Source: Treponema sp. (GTDB taxonomy: Bacteria; Spirochaetota; Spirochaetia; Treponematales; Breznakiellaceae). Taken from it: a stretch of DNA of 10,925 bases. Position numbers and translations under genes: made by a program. The notes below the pieces were generated by a model, which was not told the origin of the DNA, did not search any database, and was given only the letters and a program-made list of their open reading frames with translations. Shown piece after piece: positions 6,903-10,925 of this stretch. The stretch's first letter is position 1, and the number at the start of each line of letters is the position of its first letter. The stretch is from NCBI GenBank assembly GCA_031275035.1, contig JAISPH010000050.1, forward strand, positions 1 through 10,925. Direction: 5' to 3'.

Positions 6903-8905
6903 AAGCCTCCGCCTGCTGGGAAAAGAATTTACGAATCATCCGGGAACAGTATCCCGGTCTGGCGGAACAGCTTGCCGCTTCCCCCGAATCCGGCGAACTA
7001 AAGCTGGAAAGGGCCGCCTCCGGAGACCCCACCTTGATTATCCGGGGTCTCCACATTCATTCCCCCCGGGACCCGGTCCGGGAAGGCCGCCGTCTGGCGG
7101 CGTCCCTCCCGGAGCCTTCCCCGGAGCCGCCGCCCCTGATTGTACTGGGTTTCGGCCTGGGCTATGCCGCGGAGGCCGCCGCGGAAAAGACGCCGGACCG
7201 GCCTTTCATTATTGTGGAACGGCGGCCCGGAGTGCTGCGGCGGGCCCTTGAGGTTCGGGATCTGGAAGCCTTTCTCGCCGGGCATAAACTGATCTTTATT
7301 CTGGGAAAGGAGCCGGACCCTGAAGCGGAAAACAATGCGGACCCGGCGGGAGGGGCCATACCGGACCGGTCCGGCGCCGAAGATTCCGCCGGGGCCGCCG
7401 TAACCGGCGCGCTCGGGCTTTTTGAATATTCCGCGCCGCCGGATCTGCTGAAGAACCGGGTCCTGATCGGACTGGATGAAGACTGGTACGCCGGGGTAGA
7501 ACGGCATATAAAGGTATGGAGTTCCCGGGATGATGTAAACATGGCTACCCTGCGGCGTTTCGGCAGACGTTGGGTCCGCAACCTGGCGGCCAACCTGGAG
7601 GCCATCCGGGATCTGCCGGGTATCACCGGCCTGGCGGGTGTGCTGGAGGGCCGCTGTCCGGCGCTGCTGGCCGCTGCGGGACCTTCCCTGGACGAGACAG
7701 GCCCCTTTCTTCCAGCACTGCGGGAACGGTGTCTTATCGTAGCGGTGGACACCTCCCTCCGCTTCCTCCTCAGGGCGGGGGTGGAACCGGACTTTACGGT
7801 GGCGGTGGACCCTCAGTTCTGGAACGCCCGGCATTTGGACCGGGTCCCGGCCCCCGGCTGCTGCCTTATCGCCGAATCCGCGGTCTATCCTCCGGTACTC
7901 CGGGGATACCACCGGGGCCGCCGGACCGGACCGGCCTTCAAACGGGCCCTGCTCTGTTCATCCCTCTTTCCCCTGGGTCGCTTTATCGAGGATCGCCTGG
8001 ACCCCAAGGGAATCCTCGGCGCCGGGGGATCGGTGGCCACCACCGCCTGGGACTTTGCCCGGCTGCTGGGCCCCGCTTCCATCTGGATTGCCGCGCTGGA
8101 TCTGGCCTTTCCGGAGGGTAAAACGCACTTTTCCGGGGCCTTCTTTGAAAACCGGAGTCTTGCCGAAGCGGATCGTTTTCGTCCCGCCGAGACCCGCGCC
8201 GCCGGAGCCCTGCGAGGGGGTCTTCCCTTCCGGGCCCCTGCCGCCGGGGGAGGAACGGTTCTGACGGACCGGCGGCTCTCCCTTTACTCGGCCTGGTTTG
8301 AAAACCGCTTCCGGGAATACCCGGAAACCCCCGTTTTCAGCCTTTCCGTCCGGGGCCTGGCTGTGGCGGGGCTTAAAACCGCTTCCGTAGAGGAACTGCT
8401 GGCCCTTCCACCCTGCCGGGACAGGATAGACCGCCTTTTGGAATCGGCCTTTGTCCGGATTGAAGCGGCTTTTTACAGTCCCGGGGAGACCGAAAGACGG
8501 GAGGCCCGGTATCAGGCGGCCCTGGGGGAACTGCTTGACGGGCTGAATCTGATTAGGGATCTGGCGAAGGAGGCCGCCGGGGCCGCGGAACGGGGCCTTG
8601 GGCAGATTCCGCCGGGAAAGGACGGAACCGGGGACCCCGTCCTGGGGAAGCTTCTGAAGCGGCTGGATCAGGTTAACAAGACCATAGCGGAGAGTGAAGT
8701 AAAGGATGCGGCAGGCTTCCTCTTCCCCCCGCTTCAGGAACTGGAGGGGAAGCTTAAGACCCCCCCCTCGGAACCCCTCAGGCGGTATCTGGAGTTATCC
8801 GCCGCGCTCTACCGGTCCCTGGGAGAGGCGGCGGAGTACAACCTGAACGCGCTCCGGTCCGCCCCCGGCATGGACGCCGCCGGCAGGCGTGGAAGCAGGG
8901 GGTGA
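6899..8905 (+). CDS. DUF115 / MptE-like protein (Maf-type motility accessory factor family)
   Basis: The 668-aa product has a Rossmann-like N-terminal part (IVLGFGLGYAAEAAA, 81-95), then an acidic low-complexity insert (about 138-170), and the DUF115 core (about 205-420). Core motifs are AAAGPSLDE (258-266), VDTSLRFLLRAGVEPDF (283-299), VAVD (301-304), GAGGSVATTAWDFA (374-387) and the segment DLAFPEGKTHFSGA (401-414). The C-terminal third (about 505-655) is predicted helical. Relatives include archaeal 6-hydroxymethylpterin diphosphokinase MptE and bacterial Maf proteins that transfer nonulosonic acids to flagellin. In a spirochaete a role in modifying periplasmic flagellin is plausible but not shown here. 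It overlaps the PBP gene by four bases, so it is cotranscribed. Its stop codon lies at the first base of the right repeat array. Confidence 0.85.
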   Translation: MKASACWEKNLRIIREQYPGLAEQLAASPESGELKLERAASGDPTLIIRGLHIHSPRDPVREGRRLAASLPEPSPEPPPLIVLGFGLGYAAEAAAEKTPDRPFIIVERRPGVLRRALEVRDLEAFLAGHKLIFILGKEPDPEAENNADPAGGAIPDRSGAEDSAGAAVTGALGLFEYSAPPDLLKNRVLIGLDEDWYAGVERHIKVWSSRDDVNMATLRRFGRRWVRNLAANLEAIRDLPGITGLAGVLEGRCPALLAAAGPSLDETGPFLPALRERCLIVAVDTSLRFLLRAGVEPDFTVAVDPQFWNARHLDRVPAPGCCLIAESAVYPPVLRGYHRGRRTGPAFKRALLCSSLFPLGRFIEDRLDPKGILGAGGSVATTAWDFARLLGPASIWIAALDLAFPEGKTHFSGAFFENRSLAEADRFRPAETRAAGALRGGLPFRAPAAGGGTVLTDRRLSLYSAWFENRFREYPETPVFSLSVRGLAVAGLKTASVEELLALPPCRDRIDRLLESAFVRIEAAFYSPGETERREARYQAALGELLDGLNLIRDLAKEAAGAAERGLGQIPPGKDGTGDPVLGKLLKRLDQVNKTIAESEVKDAAGFLFPPLQELEGKLKTPPSEPLRRYLELSAALYRSLGEAAEYNLNALRSAPGMDAAGRRGSRG

Positions 8906-9131
8906 TTAGACAAACTGCGTTTATAGGCGCTGAGGGGCGATATATACGCAATACGCCTATACGCGGGGTGGGCGGCATATATACGAACTGCGTATATATG
9001 CCGGAGCGGGTGGATGTAACACGCATTCGCTTTATTTTCGGGGAAGAGTGGGGAGTAGAGGGTCTGGGGCGATATAGACGAACTGCGTATATATACCAAG
9101 AAAGGGCCGGTTAAACGCAATGCGTTTATAA
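8904..9131 (+). repeat. Right palindromic array, same family as the left array in opposite orientation
   Basis: Six units are recognisable at about 8904-8925, 8938-8961, 8977-9000, 9012-9038, 9070-9097 and 9111-9131. The last has a perfect palindrome, TAAACGC and GCGTTTA around AAT. Units match the left array only as reverse complements. The order of variants is also the same: ordinary unit, AATGCGTGTTACATC variant, GGGTCTGGGG linker, ordinary unit, CCAAGAAAG linker, ordinary unit. The linker at 9039-9069 is about 31 bases, consistent with partial loss of a unit. A decayed unit may follow near 9153-9168. The first unit begins within the DUF115 stop codon. Confidence 0.88.
9006..9042 (-). repeat. 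37-bp inverted repeat, right copy
   Basis: This is the exact reverse complement of 293-329, covering the variant unit of the right array. Confidence 0.93.
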
Positions 9132-9187
9132 CAGGCAGTTCAAGTGCGGGGCAGACAAAATGCGCAAACCCCCTGGCACGGACGTCC

Positions 9188-9216
9188 CGGAAAACGACCC
9201 GAAGGGGCGTATGACG
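9188..9216 (+). repeat. 29-bp direct repeat, copy 1
   Basis: The unit begins CGGAAAACGACCC and ends GGGCGTATGACG. It is identical to 9252-9280, with 35 bases between the copies. Its centre folds as ACG-A-CCC, GAA loop, GGG-G-CGT. In this copy an outer stem (CCCGG with CCGGG) can also form around it. Confidence 0.9.
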
Positions 9217-9251
9217 CCGGGCGCGGCAGCGCCTATTTAATCCATACCTTT

Positions 9252-9280
9252 CGGAAAACGACCCGAAGGGGCGTATGACG
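9252..9280 (+). repeat. 29-bp direct repeat, copy 2
   Basis: This is the exact second copy of the 9188-9216 unit. A diverged relative that keeps the beginning CGGAA, the hairpin arms (ACGCC with GGCGT) and the CGTATG end lies at 9413-9440, inside the higA remnant. The bases from 9281 to 9343 hold nothing I recognise. Confidence 0.9.
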
Positions 9281-9343
9281 GGGCTGTGTCATTCGTGGTT
9301 AATCCCTGGGCTCGTATCCGGGTTCTTTTGCGGACGCGCCGCC

Positions 9344-9660
9344 TTAAGAGGTTTCACGCCTGCAATTTGGCGGACGGTGAGTCAGGGTATGTATTTCTGT
9401 AAGTTCTTTTTCCGGAAGACGCCTCGTTCGGCGTATGTTGCATTCGTTTTGTATGCCAACCCAGAATTCAACGCTGTTTCCAAACTATTTGGGAAAACGC
9501 AACGCGGTGTCTATGGTTATTTTTCGCTTTCCCTTTACAATTTCGGAAATCCGGGTGGCGGAGATTTTTTGTTTCCTTGGCAAACCAGTATACCGTAATC
9601 TTCAAGGGTTTAAGAAAATCCTCCTCAAGTATCTCTCCGGGCTTGATAGGTTTTTTTCAT
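9344..9660 (-). pseudogene. higA: Decayed HigA-type antitoxin (XRE family helix-turn-helix)
   Basis: Read in pieces on the minus strand, the region gives PIKPGEILEEDFLKPLKIT, then a shifted KISATRISEIVKGKRKIT followed by IDTALRF, then a stop in place of the Tyr of the usual SKYFGNS context, then FGNSVEFWVGIQNE and a C-terminal tail to about 9344. This is the typical layout of the HigA/VapI antitoxin family. The ATG at 9658-9660 has GGAGG four bases upstream and starts 12 bases after the higB stop. Three lesions are visible: one extra A in the A-run right after the start codon, one extra A in the run near 9565-9570, and an in-frame TAG. An intact HigA would bind and silence HigB and repress the operon; this copy cannot encode a full protein. 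Confidence 0.8.
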
Positions 9661-9672
9661 ACTGCCTCCACG

Positions 9673-9869
9673 TTAATGATAGTCAACAATTTCAACGTTA
9701 CCGGCATTTTTCTATCATTCCAAACAAAACAAATCCTCCACTGGCTGTTTATCCTGATGGAGTATTGGCCTTTTCTGTTTCCGCTCAATTGCTCAAGACG
9801 ATTCCCCGGTGGAATTTTCAAATCTTCCCATATCAGCGATGTTTCTTTGTCCTTGAATGACTGTATCAT
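9673..9869 (-). pseudogene. higB: Decayed HigB/RelE-type mRNA-cleaving toxin with an internal deletion
   Basis: The start MIQSFKDKETSLIWE is joined directly to DLKIPPGNRLEQLSGNRKG, then QYSIRINSQWRICFVWND. The family has about 92 residues with roughly 25-30 residues between these two blocks, so an in-frame internal deletion has removed helices of the RelE fold. Near the C-terminus an A-run length change (9706-9710) shifts the frame; in the other frame NAGNVEIVDYH and TAA follow, which is the normal family ending, just before the higA ribosome binding site. Without the shift the frame runs on to 9657. An intact protein would cut mRNA on the ribosome. The pair is oriented toward the right repeat array. 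Confidence 0.83.
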
Positions 9870-9889
9870 CCTTCTTATTGAATAACTAG

Positions 9890-9898
9890 ATTATACCA
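9890..9898 (-). promoter_or_regulatory. Extended -10 promoter of the higBA remnant
   Basis: TGGTATAAT on the minus strand is an extended -10 element with a perfect TATAAT. It is placed to start transcription about 14 bases before the higB ATG. No convincing -35 is present. The promoter appears intact although the genes are not. Confidence 0.5.
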
Positions 9899-9947
9899 TC
9901 ACGTATACCCCGCTCCTATATAATTATATTAACCTAAGCTAATTATT

Positions 9948-10586
9948 ATGAACAGTAAACCGCTTTTGTCATTCAAGAAAATCTATTTTGAATGTAACGT
10001 GAAACATTTAATTGAACAGGTTATGCGGGAAATGGCCGTTTATAAGTTAGAGGCTTTTGTAAGCCTACTTTTTCGGAGGCTTGAAATTGCGGCTGCTAAA
10101 TCTAACCAGAGATTATTAACTTTGGATATGATTACAGGTATTCTTAATTACACCAGAGACAATAGTCATTGGACTTGTTCGATAACCCGGTTGGTTATCT
10201 CACAAGTCTCCCCAAAAACGTGGATTTCATTAAGAAATCAACGTTTTTTGTTGTTTTTAAGCGGTTGTTGTTCAAAAACTGAAGTTTCTGAACAACTCTA
10301 TTCTGTAAATTCGCCCTTTGCCATTAAAGATAACGGCAACGCACTTTTGGTACCCGTCGAAGACTATTTGGCCTGTTTGCAAAACGCATTTCCCAATCAG
10401 TTTGCCGGACTTGTTAATGAAAATGAACTCAAACCTTGGGCTAAAAATATGGTAAAACAAGTAAAAGAAAAACTAAAATCATCTGAACAAGGAAGTTATA
10501 ACAGAACCAAAATAGCAACAGGAACCGGCCTAATTATTAATGAATTTGCAGCGTTATATCCTGCATTAAGGACACCTAAAAATTAA
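9948..10586 (+). CDS. Unrecognised 212-codon ORF, AT-rich, possibly interrupted by a structured element
   Basis: The frame begins MNSKPLLSFKKIYFE and ends EFAALYPALRTPKN. I recognise no family. Residues 1-70 look like a helical, charged protein segment, and residues about 105-212 also look protein-like (a Lys/Glu-rich helix near 165-185). The middle, about residues 76-101, is encoded by two back-to-back hairpins and reads poorly as protein, so the frame may be two remnants bridged by an inserted repeat. TATAAT at 9919-9924 could be a -10, but no good -35 or ribosome binding site is seen; a second ATG at 10023 is possible. Base composition differs sharply from the GC-rich genes to the left, suggesting acquired DNA. 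Its TAA overlaps the stop of the convergent small ORF. Confidence 0.5.
   Translation: MNSKPLLSFKKIYFECNVKHLIEQVMREMAVYKLEAFVSLLFRRLEIAAAKSNQRLLTLDMITGILNYTRDNSHWTCSITRLVISQVSPKTWISLRNQRFLLFLSGCCSKTEVSEQLYSVNSPFAIKDNGNALLVPVEDYLACLQNAFPNQFAGLVNENELKPWAKNMVKQVKEKLKSSEQGSYNRTKIATGTGLIINEFAALYPALRTPKN
10173..10248 (+). repeat. Twin-hairpin element inside the 212-codon ORF
   Basis: Hairpin 1 (10173-10207) pairs ACTTGT with ACAAGT and GATAACC with GGTTATC, with a symmetric TC/TC internal loop and a CGGTT loop. Hairpin 2 (10214-10248) pairs AAAAACGT-x-GATTTC with GAAATC-x-ACGTTTTT around ATTAA, with one mismatch, and is followed by a T-rich run. Two strong hairpins in tandem are unusual in coding sequence. 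They fit a small inserted palindromic element, or a terminator-like RNA structure on either strand. Confidence 0.65.
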
Positions 10587-10774
10587 TCTTTGGGAATTTT
10601 CAGGCATTCATAAGTGTCAGATGTTTCGCCGGTCACTTCAAGCAGTAACTCTTTTGGATCACAAGGCGCCCCCTTGGTATTTTTTTCATCTAGAATTTTA
10701 AATTCATTTATCGTGTAACCATCTTCTGAAAGATGACCAAAAAAATGAAACTTTATTTGATAATAAGACCTCAA
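10583..10774 (-). CDS. Small hypothetical ORF (63 codons, TTG start)
   Basis: The frame reads MRSYYQIKFHFFGHLSEDGY ... CLKIPKD. It would need a TTG start: an in-frame TAA lies three codons before it, and there is no evident ribosome binding site. The composition (mixed charged and aromatic residues, no low complexity) is protein-like, but no family is recognised. It is convergent with the 212-codon ORF and the stop codons overlap. It may be a real small gene or the 3' remnant of a larger one. Confidence 0.35.
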   Translation of the reverse strand: MRSYYQIKFHFFGHLSEDGYTINEFKILDEKNTKGAPCDPKELLLEVTGETSDTYECLKIPKD

Positions 10775-10801
10775 TAATTTTTTTTAATAAAAATTAAAAA
10801 T

Positions 10802-10820
10802 CCACCGCCTTTGGCGGTGG
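10802..10820 (-). terminator. Strong hairpin, terminator-like on the minus strand
   Basis: A perfect 8-bp stem (CCACCGCC with GGCGGTGG) has a TTT loop. On the minus strand it is followed by ATTTTTAATTTTTATT, so it can act as an intrinsic terminator for a gene entering from the right. The GC-rich stem stands out in AT-rich surroundings. Subterminal hairpins of this kind also occur at the ends of IS200/IS605-type elements. No transposase is visible in the remaining bases to 10925. Confidence 0.5.
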
Positions 10821-10925
10821 TCATGTACTGATGGTTATACCGTAAGAAAAGCAAGAAGGTAGGGCAGGGGATAGTAGCAATTATTTTGAAAAAAAGACGG
10901 ATGGAAACAACGCAAAATTTGTTGC

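Noticed and set aside
8778..9120. ORFs on both strands through the right array
   Set aside because: Same reason: the frames are created by the repeat and run into the antisense of the DUF115 gene.
9131..9180. Possible tRNA-like segment (GTTCAAGTGC)
   Set aside because: No acceptor stem or anticodon arm can be formed around it; it reads better as decayed repeat sequence.
9188..9280. CRISPR-like 29-bp repeat with 35-bp spacer
   Set aside because: Only two exact copies exist, the next relative is diverged and not at the same spacing, and there are no cas genes.
9275..9885. Plus-strand ORFs of 102-141 codons
   Set aside because: They are antisense to the recognisable higB and higA remnants and have no protein-family features.

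Overview
The window looks like chromosomal DNA of a spirochaete, most probably a treponeme-like one (inference). The grounds are gene content: a Maf/DUF115 (MptE-like) protein beside cell-wall genes, a membrane-anchored LysM-M23 peptidase, and an atypical polysaccharide-deacetylase-like protein. No rRNA or other marker is present, so the placement is tentative.

Layout. (1) 1-405: a tandem array of palindromic AT-rich units with a 36-37 bp period, running off the left edge, followed by a short gene-free stretch with a hairpin. (2) 561-4490, minus strand: a cell-envelope gene group transcribed leftward in the order membrane-anchored LysM-LysM-M23 peptidase, 41-aa secreted or membrane peptide, 59-aa charged helical protein, and exported beta-propeller plus NodB-like (CE4) protein whose metal-binding motifs are degraded. 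The two small genes are tightly packed and easily overlooked. (3) 4491-4541: a compact divergent promoter region in which the two -10 elements overlap. (4) 4542-8905, plus strand: type I signal peptidase, class B penicillin-binding protein (FtsI-like, with a C-terminal PASTA domain) and a DUF115 protein. Their junctions are abutting or overlapping (TAGATG, ATGA), so this is one operon. (5) 8904-9131: a second array of the same repeat in opposite orientation, starting in the stop codon of the DUF115 gene. (6) 9188-9280: an exact 29-bp direct repeat with a small hairpin. (7) 9344-9869, minus strand: a decayed higB-higA toxin-antitoxin pair with a good extended -10 promoter but an internal deletion, frameshifts and a stop. 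(8) 9948-10925: AT-rich DNA unlike the GC-rich left part. It holds an unrecognised 212-codon ORF interrupted or spanned by two strong hairpins, a convergent small ORF and a strong hairpin near the right edge.

Together, regions 2-4 form a divergently transcribed cell-wall and export module: signal peptide removal, septal transpeptidation, peptidoglycan hydrolysis, and a carbohydrate-esterase-like sensor or binding protein. Both outward-running transcription units end in the same repeat family, with the repeat in the same orientation relative to the gene it follows. Regions 6-8 look like an accessory junction with decaying genes and repeat debris.

The most unusual signal is the pair of oppositely oriented palindrome arrays bracketing the 8.5-kb envelope module. 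They share a 37-bp exact inverted repeat and the same order of variant units.
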